DNA of 64,000 bases from Mycolicibacterium sp. CR10 (GTDB lineage Bacteria > Actinomycetota > Actinomycetes > Mycobacteriales > Mycobacteriaceae). This document shows, one piece after another, positions 54,006-63,334 of this stretch. Below the pieces are notes generated by a model. It made no database searches. It was not told the origin of the DNA and worked only from the letters and a program-made list of their open reading frames with translations. Positions within the stretch are counted from its first letter, which is position 1. Every line of letters begins with the position of its first letter. The position numbers were made by a program, and so were the translations under genes. The stretch is from the NCBI RefSeq assembly GCF_005222675.1, contig NZ_STGE01000068.1:414880-478879 (forward strand). Reading direction: 5' to 3'.

Positions 54006-54043
54006 GTGACCGCGGTGAAAACACGGCCTCACACCGCAGATCA
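54006..54043. promoter_or_regulatory. GlnR-like box between narK and nir operons
   Basis: GTGAC-n6-GAAAA-n6-CTCAC-n6-GATCA follows the a-b-a-b pattern of the actinobacterial nitrogen regulator GlnR (GTnAC-n6-GaAAC repeated). The first pair is nearly perfect and the second is weak. It lies 85 bp before narK and about 95 bp before the nir transcript start. A further GTGAC and two GAAAC spaced by 11 bp lie at 54088-54116. Confidence 0.5.
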
Positions 54044-54126
54044 GCTCACCGTGAGGCGATGAGCCGGGTGATCAGGGGTATCCACGGGTGACTTGCGGGG
54101 GAAACGAACTCGAAACACGCTGCTTC

Positions 54127-54132
54127 TAGCTT
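54127..54132 (+). promoter_or_regulatory. Leaderless-type -10 box of the nir operon
   Basis: TAGCTT (TANNNT) is followed by exactly 6 nt and an ATG that opens an 11-codon reading frame. The same geometry marks leaderless genes elsewhere in the window. Confidence 0.55.
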
Positions 54133-54138
54133 GCAGAC

Positions 54139-54174
54139 ATGACCGACGAGCGCATATGCGAGGAGCAGACATGA
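54139..54174 (+). CDS. Putative leaderless 11-codon upstream ORF of the nir operon
   Basis: Encodes MTDERICEEQT. Its ATG lies 6 nt after a -10 box, so it would sit at the 5-prime end of the mRNA. It contains the Shine-Dalgarno sequence GAGGAG of the next gene and its TGA overlaps the next ATG (ATGA). Codons 6-7 are ATA, rare in this GC-rich genome, and TGC (Cys). The arrangement suggests translational coupling or attenuation. It is too short for coding statistics, so it is a prediction from layout only. Confidence 0.5.
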   Translation: MTDERICEEQT

Positions 54175-54524
54175 CCGATGGAAGCAGTCCGCGGTTCCTG
54201 CAAGGTGCGTTCGAGTTCGACGGGAACGGCTACGACAAGCCGGTACCGCTCGATGACTCGTTGCGCTACGTGGTGCCTGCCGGCGCCACCACCCAGCCCG
54301 TCTACTTCCGTGGGGGCAACTCGTCGAAGCAGATGATCACGGTGGTCCTGTTCCGGGACGGGAAACCCATGCGCTACTTCCCCATAGCGGCCAAGGGTGC
54401 CACCCATGTGGCGCTGCGGGTGGTGGAGGATCTGCTCGGGGACACCGTGCTGGAGCTCTACGTGGCCGCGCCCGACGGCGTCACGGGCACCGTCGTCGTC
54501 GACCTGGGTCTCGTGGAGGTCTGA
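54171..54524 (+). CDS. Conserved small protein at the head of the nirBD operon
   Basis: A soluble protein of 117 aa without Cys or signal peptide. The pattern is beta-rich (SLRYVVPAGATTQPVYFRGGNSSKQMITVVLFRDGKP, with landmarks VPAGATTQPVYFRGGN, then MRYFPIAAKGATHVALRVVEDLLGDTVLELYVAAP). It may be a small beta-sandwich. I do not recognise the family. The ATG has GAGGAG 5 nt before it, and nirB starts one base inside its stop, so it is made together with NirB and could be a chaperone or accessory subunit of nitrite reduction (inference). Confidence 0.75.
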   Translation: MTDGSSPRFLQGAFEFDGNGYDKPVPLDDSLRYVVPAGATTQPVYFRGGNSSKQMITVVLFRDGKPMRYFPIAAKGATHVALRVVEDLLGDTVLELYVAAPDGVTGTVVVDLGLVEV

Positions 54525-56995
54525 TGGCCGAACGAACCAGACTCGTGGTGGTCGGCAACGGCATGGCCGGGATCCGGGCACTCGAGGAAGTCCTGGCCCG
54601 TGGGGGCCGCGACAAATTCGACATCACCGTGTTCGGCGATGAGCCGTACGGCAACTACAACCGCATCATGCTGTCGAATGTTCTTGCCGGAATCGATGAT
54701 CCGGCCGAGATCTACCTCAACACGCTGGACTGGTACTCCGACAACGGGATCGAACTGCGTGCCGGAGTTCGGGTGGTGCGTATCGACTCGTTCGGACATC
54801 TGGTCCACGCCGACGACGGCACCTCGCTGCGGTACGACAAGTTGATCCTGGCCACCGGCAGCCGGTCGTTCTTCCCGCCGATGACCGGGCTGTGGGCTGA
54901 TGACAAGACGCTGGCCGATGGCGTCTTCGGCTTCCGGACGCTCGATGACACCGCGACGATGATCGCCGAAGCCGAGAATCGGTCCAAGGCCGTTGTGATC
55001 GGCGGCGGTCTGCTGGGACTGGAAGCGGCGCGGGGACTGCAGAATCGGGGCCTGACCGTCGACGTCGTGCACGCCGGACCCACGCTGATGAACGCCCAAC
55101 TCGACAATCCCGCGGGCGCGATCCTGCGGAAGTCGGTGGAAGCGTTGGGAATCGGTGTGCACACCGACAGGCGGACGACGGAAGTGACCGTCAGCGAGGG
55201 CCGGCTGACCGGAATATGCTTCTCCGACGGGACCGGGTTGGACTGCGACATGCTGGTGATCGCGACCGGCATCCGGCCCAACGTCGGCCTGGCGCAGCGG
55301 GCGGGCCTGACGGTGGAACGCGCCATCGTCACCGATGACCACATGCGCTCGATCGACGACGACGACGTCTACGTCGTCGGCGAATGCGCGCAGCACCGCG
55401 GGCAGGTCTACGGTCTGGTGGCCCCACTGTGGGAGCAGGCCAAGGTGCTGGCCGACCACCTCACGGGCGCCGACACCAGAGCGGCCTATCACGGTTCCCG
55501 GGTCGCCACGAAGCTGAAGGTCGCCGGCGTCGACGTCGCCTCGATGGGCGTCAAGGCGCCCGAGCATCCTGACGACGAGTTCGTGCAGTACTCCGAACCC
55601 AAACACGGCGTGTACAAGACGGTGGTGATCCGCGACGGGAAGCTGGTGGGCGCCACCCTCGTCGGCGATGTGTCCAAGGTGTCGTTTCTGACGCAGGCCT
55701 TCGACAGCGGGCTGCCGCTACCCGACGAGCGGGTGGCGCTGATGTTCGACATCGGCACGCCCGAGGTCGGCGTCGGCGTCGCCGAACTGGCCGACGACGC
55801 CCAGGTGTGTAACTGCAACGGGGTGTCCAAGGGTGCGCTGGTGGCCTGCGTGCGGGACGGTGAGACCTCGGTGTCGGGGGTGATGGCGAAGACCAAGGCC
55901 GGGAAGGGCTGCGGGTCCTGCAAGGAACTCGTCTGCCAGGTGGTCGAGTGGGCCGCCGGCGGTGCGGTGAGCGAGGATCCGTCGGCGTCGTGGTACGTGC
56001 CCGCCATCCCCTACGACAAGCCGACGTTGATGCGCCACATCCGGGAGCTCCAATTGCATTCGGTCTCCTCCGTGTTCGCCGCCCTGGCGCCGGACGGTCG
56101 GGAGGATGCCTGTTCGAAGATGGCACTGGCGTCGCTGCTGGAGACGATGTGGGCCGACGAGTTCATCGACGAGCGCGACGCCCGGTTCATCAACGATCGC
56201 GTGCATGCCAACATCCAGCGCGACGGCACCTTCTCGGTGGTGCCGCAGATGAAGGGTGGCGTCACCGACGTCGCCCAGCTGCGCCGGATCGCCGACGTCG
56301 CCGAGAAGTACGAGATCCCGATGATCAAGCTGACCGGCGGGCAGCGCATCGACCTGCTCGGGGTTCGTAAGGAGGACCTCCCCGCGGTGTGGGCGGATCT
56401 GGACATGCCTTCGGGGTACGCCTACGGCAAGAGTTTTCGGACCGTGAAAACTTGTGTGGGCAGCGACTTCTGCCGCTACGGTGTCGGCGATTCGACCGCG
56501 CTGGGCATCGCGATCGAGGAACGCTATCAGGGCCTGGCCAGCCCGGCGAAGATGAAGTTGGCCGTCACGGGCTGCCCCAGGAACTGCGCAGAGGCGCTCT
56601 GCAAGGACCTCGGGGTCGTCGCGGTCGACGGTGGCCGCTGGGAGATCTACGTCGGCGGCGCGGCGGGTGCGCACATCCGCAAGGGTGATCTGCTCGCCAC
56701 CGTCGACGACCCGCAGACCGTGATCACCCTGGCCGGCCGGTTCATGCAGTACTACCGTGAGAGCGCCAATTGGCTTGAGCGCACCTACAAATGGGTGCCA
56801 CGGGTGGGAATCGAGCACCTCCGCGCGGTCCTGGTGGACGACGCCGACGGGCTGGCCGCAGGTTTGGACGAGCGCATGCAGAAGTCCGTTGACGCCTACC
56901 GCGATCCATGGCAGGACGGCCGCGAACCCGCCTCGGTGGGTCAGTTCCGCACGTCGCTGCCGCTGTTGCCGCTCCCCATGGTTCCCGTCCGATGA
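54524..56995 (+). CDS. nirB: NAD(P)H-dependent nitrite reductase large subunit NirB
   Basis: Reduces nitrite to ammonium in the cytoplasm. 823 aa. The N-terminal FAD/NAD domains (VVGNGMAG at residue 9, VVIGGGLLGLEAA about 157) are followed by a BFD-like [2Fe-2S] domain (VCNCNGVSKG ... GKGCGSCKELV, about 425-465) and the sirohaem/4Fe-4S reductase domain with Cys in CVGSDFCRYG and GCPRNC (about 645 and 685). GGAGG lies before the ATG, which overlaps the upstream stop by 1 nt. The C-terminal tail is Pro/Leu-rich. It is followed by nirD. Confidence 0.96.
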   Translation: MAERTRLVVVGNGMAGIRALEEVLARGGRDKFDITVFGDEPYGNYNRIMLSNVLAGIDDPAEIYLNTLDWYSDNGIELRAGVRVVRIDSFGHLVHADDGTSLRYDKLILATGSRSFFPPMTGLWADDKTLADGVFGFRTLDDTATMIAEAENRSKAVVIGGGLLGLEAARGLQNRGLTVDVVHAGPTLMNAQLDNPAGAILRKSVEALGIGVHTDRRTTEVTVSEGRLTGICFSDGTGLDCDMLVIATGIRPNVGLAQRAGLTVERAIVTDDHMRSIDDDDVYVVGECAQHRGQVYGLVAPLWEQAKVLADHLTGADTRAAYHGSRVATKLKVAGVDVASMGVKAPEHPDDEFVQYSEPKHGVYKTVVIRDGKLVGATLVGDVSKVSFLTQAFDSGLPLPDERVALMFDIGTPEVGVGVAELADDAQVCNCNGVSKGALVACVRDGETSVSGVMAKTKAGKGCGSCKELVCQVVEWAAGGAVSEDPSASWYVPAIPYDKPTLMRHIRELQLHSVSSVFAALAPDGREDACSKMALASLLETMWADEFIDERDARFINDRVHANIQRDGTFSVVPQMKGGVTDVAQLRRIADVAEKYEIPMIKLTGGQRIDLLGVRKEDLPAVWADLDMPSGYAYGKSFRTVKTCVGSDFCRYGVGDSTALGIAIEERYQGLASPAKMKLAVTGCPRNCAEALCKDLGVVAVDGGRWEIYVGGAAGAHIRKGDLLATVDDPQTVITLAGRFMQYYRESANWLERTYKWVPRVGIEHLRAVLVDDADGLAAGLDERMQKSVDAYRDPWQDGREPASVGQFRTSLPLLPLPMVPVR

Positions 56996-57036
56996 GCGGC
57001 GTGTCCTTCGTCGAGACTGCACCCACGGTGGTGATC

Positions 57037-57090
57037 ATGATGAAAACACCGCCATGGGCGCAGTATCGACGCACCAGGGAGCGACGATGA
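57037..57090 (+). CDS. Putative 17-codon ORF coupled to nirD
   Basis: Starts with ATG-ATG and encodes a basic peptide ending YRRTRERR. Its TGA overlaps the nirD ATG (ATGA), the same coupling as the 11-codon ORF at the head of the operon, and it contains the nirD Shine-Dalgarno AGGGAG. There is no strong ribosome binding site of its own, so it may only reflect an open frame. It fills most of the 91-nt gap between nirB and nirD. Confidence 0.3.
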   Translation: MMKTPPWAQYRRTRERR

Positions 57091-57401
57091 GCGACATGGC
57101 TTTTGTTGAAGTCGGACAGGTGGATGAGATCCCCGTCGGCGAGGGCCGAACGTTCGCGGTCGGCGGCGAGCAGATTGCAGTCTTCCGGCTGCGGGACGGA
57201 TCGGTGCGGGCGGTCAGCGCGGTGTGTCCCCACAAGGGCGGGCCGCTCGCCGACGGCCTCGCCGACGACAAAGTGGTGGTGTGCCCCCTGCACGGACACA
57301 CCTTCGACATGTGCACGGGCACAGAGACTTCGGGTACCGGGATGGCGGTTCGCAGCTACCCGGCCGACGTGGTGGACGGAACCATCCAGATCACGACTTG
57401 A
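57087..57401 (+). CDS. nirD: Nitrite reductase small subunit NirD
   Basis: A Rieske-like partner of NirB of 104 aa. It has CPHKGG (about 46) and CPLHGHTF (about 65), so both Cys-His pairs are present and a [2Fe-2S] Rieske cluster is possible, unlike NirD forms that have lost the ligands. AGGGAG precedes the ATG. It is the last gene of the nir operon and converges on the universal stress protein gene with 56 bp between the ends. Confidence 0.94.
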   Translation: MSDMAFVEVGQVDEIPVGEGRTFAVGGEQIAVFRLRDGSVRAVSAVCPHKGGPLADGLADDKVVVCPLHGHTFDMCTGTETSGTGMAVRSYPADVVDGTIQITT

Positions 57402-57457
57402 TCCCGGAGATCCACTCGACGAGGTTCGTGCCGAACAATTCGGCTGCAACAAGCCGG

Positions 57458-57846
57458 TCAGTCCTCGAGCGGCTTGACCGCCAGCACCGGTTTCGGGCAT
57501 TCCAGGATGAGCTTCTGCGCGACGCTGCCCAGCAGCAGCTTGCCGACCGGGCTGCGGTGCCGGATGCCGACGACCAGCAGTTCGGCGTCCTCGCGGCTCA
57601 TGGCGGCCAGCAGCTCGTCGGCCGCATCGACCCCGACCGGCTGGGCGAGTTCGTATTCCACACCGCACTCCGCGAGCCGCGTCTCGACGTCGTGCACTTC
57701 GTGTGTGCCGGCGAACCTGGAGTCGACGTAGGACTCCCCCGACGTCGCGTTGATCACCAGCAGGCTGGTTTCGCGGAGCTTGGCCTCCCCGATGCCGTGC
57801 TCCAGTGCGGCATGGCCAAAGGTGTCTGCGGTGTACCCGACGACTA

Positions 57847-57850
<4 letters not shown>
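57458..57850 (-). CDS. Universal stress protein family, end of tct operon
   Basis: A protein of 130 aa of the UspA fold: VIVVGYTADTFGHAALEHGI at the start and the ATP-binding pattern GIRHRSPVGKLLLGSVAQKLILECPKPVL near the C-terminus (G-2x-G-9x-G-S/T). It binds ATP and may adjust transport to energy state. The GTG overlaps the tctA stop by 4 nt, so it is made with the transporter. Confidence 0.88.
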
Positions 57851-59387
<1,537 letters not shown>

Positions 59388-59388
<1 letters not shown>

Positions 59389-59924
59389 TACAGAATCCCA
59401 TCCAAGATGCCTGCGGGCAGCGGGATTCCGAGCCCGGAGTAGAACGCGTAGAAGCTGGCAACCGCCAGCACTGCGCCGATCACGATGTTGCGCACGTAGT
59501 GCTTGCTGCCCAGTACGGTCGCGCAGCCGGCGAAGAACAACGCGCTGGCGATCGTCCAACCCAACGGGACCACGAGCGCGATCAGCGCAACGAACAAGCC
59601 GATCAGAAGCCCGACCGTCCGCCAGTCGCTGGGCATGTCCGGATCGATATCCTCACCGGCATCGGCCTCGCCTTTGTATCCCCGCGGGATCGCGATCGCC
59701 AGGACGACCGTCATCAACAGCAGGCCCACCCCGATCACGATCGGAAAGAACCGGGGCCCAACGGGATCCACCTCGGCGTAACCGCCGGGCATCGAAACAC
59801 CGTCGTAGATGAGGAACGCGCCGACTACAGCCATCACGGCGCAGACGACGTACTGCGCGTAATCGGGCCGCTCGGGAGTGCGGGTGTCGCCTGTCGCGTC
59901 GGCTGGATCCACGTTGGTGCTCAT
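59388..59924 (-). CDS. tctB: Tripartite tricarboxylate transporter small membrane subunit TctB
   Basis: A protein of 178 aa with four hydrophobic helices: YVVCAVMAVVGAFLIYDG, FFPIVIGVGLLLMTVVLAIAI, TVGLLIGLFVALIALVVPLGW and IVIGAVLAVASFYAFYSGLGIPLP. A short hydrophilic N-terminus precedes them. The ATG overlaps the tctC stop by 4 nt. Its standard position between tctC and tctA supports the call although the sequence is poorly conserved in this family. Confidence 0.87.
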
Positions 59925-60922
59925 ACCAGCCCCAGATCCGTCAGCGTCGTCTCGACGCGCTGGTCCTGCTCTTTGAGGAAATCCTCGAACGGCTGCCCGG
60001 TCATGAAGGCATCTGTCCATCCATTCGTCACCAGCGCCTCCTTCCATGCGGCGGTCTCGTGAAGCTCTTCCAGGATCTTGACCATGGTCTGTCGGTCCTC
60101 GTCCGAAATTCCGGGCGGGGCAAGGACTCCGCGCCAGTTGGTGAAGGTCAGGTCGATGCCCGCCTCTTTCAGCGTCGGCGCGTCCACGCCCTCGACCCGC
60201 TCGTCGCCCGATACGGCCAGCACCCGCACCTGGCCCGACTCGATCTGGTCGACATACTCGCCGAGCCCTGAGGTGCCCGCGGCGATCTTGTTACCCAGCA
60301 ATGCGGTCAGCAGATCACCACCACCGTCGTAGGAGATGAAGTTGACCTTGGTGGGGTCGACGCCGACAGCCTTCGCCGTCTCCATCGGGAACAGATGGTC
60401 GGGGCCACCGGGGCTCGACCCGCCGCCGAGCGTGACCTTGGAGGGATCGGCCTTCCACGCCGCGACGAAGTCCTGCACCGTCCTGAACGGCGAATCGGCG
60501 GGAACGAGGATGCCCTCCTGCTCCTCGACCATCTTGGCCAGTGCGGTCGCGTCTGAGGCACGGGCCTTGGATCCGTTGGTGAACACCGCACCCACGACGC
60601 CCAGGCCCATCATCATCATCAGGTCGCCGTTGCCGCGCTCGTTCATCAGGCGCGCCATCGCGACAGTGCCGCCTGCGCCGATGACGTTGAAGACCTCGAC
60701 GCGGCCGGTGATTTTGTCGTCTTCCATGATCTTGACCGCAGTGCGCGCGGTGAGGTCGTAACCGCCACCGGGGCTGTTCGGCACCATCATGCGCAGCCGG
60801 TGCAGTCCGCTCTGATCCCCTCGGGTCACCCCGCAGGCCGTGAGCGTGAGAATGGCGATCATGGCCACGATTACGCCGGTGATCACGCCCCCGACTTTTC
60901 GATGTCGGCCCGATACGAACAT
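59921..60922 (-). CDS. tctC: Tripartite tricarboxylate transporter solute receptor TctC (lipoprotein)
   Basis: An extracytoplasmic binding protein of about 333 aa. A signal peptide with lipobox LTAC (Cys30) anchors it. The mature part shows the Bug/TctC features: MMVPNSPGGGYDLTAR (first ligand loop), VFNVIGAGGTVAMARL, and LGGGSSPGGPDHLFPMETAKAVGVDP (second loop). The ATG is taken as the start with GGGGA just upstream; a GTG 5 codons earlier is possible. It is the first gene of the tctCBA-usp operon, divergent from a CitA-like kinase. Confidence 0.91.
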   Translation of the reverse strand: MFVSGRHRKVGGVITGVIVAMIAILTLTACGVTRGDQSGLHRLRMMVPNSPGGGYDLTARTAVKIMEDDKITGRVEVFNVIGAGGTVAMARLMNERGNGDLMMMMGLGVVGAVFTNGSKARASDATALAKMVEEQEGILVPADSPFRTVQDFVAAWKADPSKVTLGGGSSPGGPDHLFPMETAKAVGVDPTKVNFISYDGGGDLLTALLGNKIAAGTSGLGEYVDQIESGQVRVLAVSGDERVEGVDAPTLKEAGIDLTFTNWRGVLAPPGISDEDRQTMVKILEELHETAAWKEALVTNGWTDAFMTGQPFEDFLKEQDQRVETTLTDLGLV

Positions 60923-60970
60923 GTCGTCCCCAATCACTTGGTTGTGATGCTCAGCAATACTGGACCCGGG

Positions 60971-60988
60971 CAGTGACTCAGGTCACTG
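60971..60988. promoter_or_regulatory. Palindrome at the start of the sensor kinase gene (putative operator)
   Basis: CAGTGAC-TCAG-GTCACTG has perfect 7-bp arms and a 4-nt centre, directly before the ATG of the kinase gene and about 50 bp from the tctC start. It could be the binding site of the CitB-like regulator controlling both directions. Confidence 0.5.
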
Positions 60989-60990
60989 AT

Positions 60991-62670
60991 ATGGACGCAA
61001 AGGAAGTATTGGTCATTAAGAACATCCCGCCGACGAGATCTGCGATCGTCGGGCTGCTGCGTGGGCGCAGTCTGGCCGGGCAGTTCCTGGCGTTTCAGCT
61101 GGTGGTCGTGGCGGTGGTGTTGGTCGCGGTGGCGGCGGTGTCGGTGGCGCAGTCCACCCGTGAGTTCCGTGAGGTCCGTGGTCAGCGCATGATCGCCGTC
61201 GCCGAGAACATGGCGTCCACCCCGATTGTGCGGGAGCGGAGCGAACGGCCTGGGGTGGATCCCTTCCTTTCCCGCACCCTCGCTCCCGAGGTGGACCGGG
61301 CGGTCGCGTTGTCGGGGGCCACCCTCGCCGAGATCCTCAGTCCCGACGGGACGGTGCTCGCATCGTCGGATCCGTCGCGTATCGGCGCGCGCACAGACCT
61401 CGGACCCAGCCGGGCCGACGAGGGCAGAGCCTGGTTCGGCGATGCCGACCTCGACGGCATCCACAGCCTCGTCGGTCAGGTGCCGATTCTGTCCAGCGAC
61501 GGCGAGGTATTGGCCGTCGCCTCAGTCAGCGAGGGCTATCCGTCGGTGTGGGCGCTGCTGAGCGGGGCCGGCGAACGCCTGCTGATCTATCTGGGGCTTG
61601 GTGCCGCCCTGGGCATGGTGGCGTCGTGGCTGCTGTCGCGGCGGATCAAACGGCACACCCGCGGACTCGAGGTCGCCGAGATCGCCAGCCTCGCCGACCA
61701 CCGGGAGGCGTTGCTGCACAGCATCCGTGAAGGCGTGATCGCGGTGAACAACGACGGCGACATCACGGTCCTCAACGACAGCGCCCAGGAGTTGCTCGGC
61801 GTCACCGGCGCCGCGGTGGGCCGCAGGGTCGACTCCGTGGGCCTCGATCCCGCGGTGGTGTCGTTCCTGATGTCCGGGGAGGAACCCGGCTCCGCCGGGT
61901 CTCCTGAAGATACCGTGATTGCCACCCGGACAAGGGTGTTGGCGCTGAGTCGGCGGGCAGCCACCAGTCAGGGACAGCGGATCGGAACCGTGACCACGAT
62001 GCGTGACAGCACCGAGCTGGCCGCCCTCCAGGGGCAGCTGTCGTCCCACAAGAGCGTGACCGACACCCTGCGCGCGCAGACCCACGAGTTCGCCAACCAG
62101 CTGCACACGATTTCCGGTCTGGTCCAGCTCGGCGAGTTCGACTCCGTCCGGGATCTGGTAGGCACGTTGACGCGCAGACGGGCGGCGATCAGTGACGCGG
62201 TGACGCAACGGATCTCCGATCCCGCGGTCGCGGCGCTGTTGATCGCCAAGACGTCCCTGGCCGCCGAAAGCGGCGTGGCGCTGGAGCTGCACCCGGACTC
62301 CCACCTCGCCACGCTGGATCCGGCGCTGGCTACCGACGTGATCACGCTGTTGGGCAACCTCATCGACAATGCGGTGGACGTCTCGGTGGGTTCCTCGGAT
62401 GCGGGCGTCTGTGTCCACATCGACGACCGGGACGGGCTGGCGATCTCGGTCCTCGATTCGGGCCCGGGGGTCCCCGAACATCTCCGGGAAGCGATCTTCG
62501 CGCGCGGCGTCACTTCCAAGCCAGAAGTTCCCGGCGGCCGGGGAATCGGCCTGGCCCTGGTGCGCCTGGTGACCGCCCAGCACGGTGGCACCGTCGAGGT
62601 GCGCGACGCCCCCGACGGCGGGGCCGAGTTCGTGGTGCGGTTGACTCCCACGGTGGGCAGCCATGCGTGA
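60991..62670 (+). CDS. CitA/DcuS-family sensor histidine kinase
   Basis: A protein of 559 aa. The first membrane helix (about 30-55) is followed by an extracytoplasmic PAS-like sensor domain, a second helix (LLIYLGLGAALGMVASWLL, about 200-220), a cytoplasmic PAS domain (about 235-340) and the kinase core. The phospho-accepting His is in THEFANQLHTISGL, of the SpoOB-like type typical for carboxylate sensors. ATP-binding boxes: NLIDNAVD, DSGPGVP and GRGIGLALV. The neighbouring tctCBA genes suggest that it senses the transported tricarboxylate. The ATG was chosen; a GTG 6 codons upstream is the alternative. It overlaps the regulator gene by 8 nt. Confidence 0.9.
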   Translation: MDAKEVLVIKNIPPTRSAIVGLLRGRSLAGQFLAFQLVVVAVVLVAVAAVSVAQSTREFREVRGQRMIAVAENMASTPIVRERSERPGVDPFLSRTLAPEVDRAVALSGATLAEILSPDGTVLASSDPSRIGARTDLGPSRADEGRAWFGDADLDGIHSLVGQVPILSSDGEVLAVASVSEGYPSVWALLSGAGERLLIYLGLGAALGMVASWLLSRRIKRHTRGLEVAEIASLADHREALLHSIREGVIAVNNDGDITVLNDSAQELLGVTGAAVGRRVDSVGLDPAVVSFLMSGEEPGSAGSPEDTVIATRTRVLALSRRAATSQGQRIGTVTTMRDSTELAALQGQLSSHKSVTDTLRAQTHEFANQLHTISGLVQLGEFDSVRDLVGTLTRRRAAISDAVTQRISDPAVAALLIAKTSLAAESGVALELHPDSHLATLDPALATDVITLLGNLIDNAVDVSVGSSDAGVCVHIDDRDGLAISVLDSGPGVPEHLREAIFARGVTSKPEVPGGRGIGLALVRLVTAQHGGTVEVRDAPDGGAEFVVRLTPTVGSHA

Positions 62671-63334
62671 CGTACTCGTCGTCGACGACGATTTCATGGT
62701 CGCCGAGATCCACCGCCGGTTCGTCGACCAGGTCGACGGATTTCGGGCCGTCGGCGTGGCCCGCACCGGCGCCGAAGCGCTGGCGGCGGCGCGGGAGTTG
62801 CGACCGCAGCTCATTCTGCTCGACGTGTACCTGCCCGACATGACCGGCCTGGATGTGTTGCAGCGCTTGCGTTCCGAGGGTGACGGGGTGGGCGTCATCA
62901 TGATCACCGCTGCGCGCGAGCTGGACACGGTGAGTGGAGCGCTGGACGGCGGCGCCGCCGACTACCTGATCAAGCCGTTCGAGTTCCCGCAGTTGCAGGC
63001 CAAACTCGAGGCGTTCGCCACCCGCGCCGCTGCGCTCGAGTCCGCGGACGGTGTCGATCAGTCGCTGATCGATTCGCTGTTCGGCGGACCCTCGGCGGCG
63101 CCGTCAGCACCGAAGGTGCTTCCCAAGGGACTTGGCGCGGAGACCGGCCAGCTGGTGATCGCCGCGGTTCGCAAGGCCGGCGAGGTGTCCGCAGCGGAAT
63201 GCGCTGACCTGGTCGGTATTTCCCGCGTCAGCGCGCGACGCTACCTCGAGCACTTCCTCTCCACCGGCGCCGTCGAACTGCGTTTGCAGTACGGCGTCGG
63301 CCGACCCGAACGTCGGTACCGGATCTCTGGCTAG
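62663..63334 (+). CDS. CitB/DcuR-family response regulator
   Basis: A protein of 223 aa. The receiver domain has the acidic pocket Asp8-Asp10, the phospho-accepting Asp54 (ILLDVYLPD), Thr82 and Lys104. After a linker (about 125-155), a winged-helix domain (GEVSAAECADLVGISRVSARRYLEHFL) binds DNA. This is the usual partner of CitA-like kinases and differs from the OmpR-type TctD commonly found with tct genes. Its stop is interlocked with that of the convergent HNH gene in one CTAG. Confidence 0.92.
   Translation: MRDVLVVDDDFMVAEIHRRFVDQVDGFRAVGVARTGAEALAAARELRPQLILLDVYLPDMTGLDVLQRLRSEGDGVGVIMITAARELDTVSGALDGGAADYLIKPFEFPQLQAKLEAFATRAAALESADGVDQSLIDSLFGGPSAAPSAPKVLPKGLGAETGQLVIAAVRKAGEVSAAECADLVGISRVSARRYLEHFLSTGAVELRLQYGVGRPERRYRISG

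Noticed and set aside
54088..54116. A second GlnR box (GTGAC then GAAAC twice)
   Set aside because: The first spacer is 8 nt instead of 6, so the a-b spacing is broken; only the two GAAAC repeats are in phase. Mentioned as weak support, not called.
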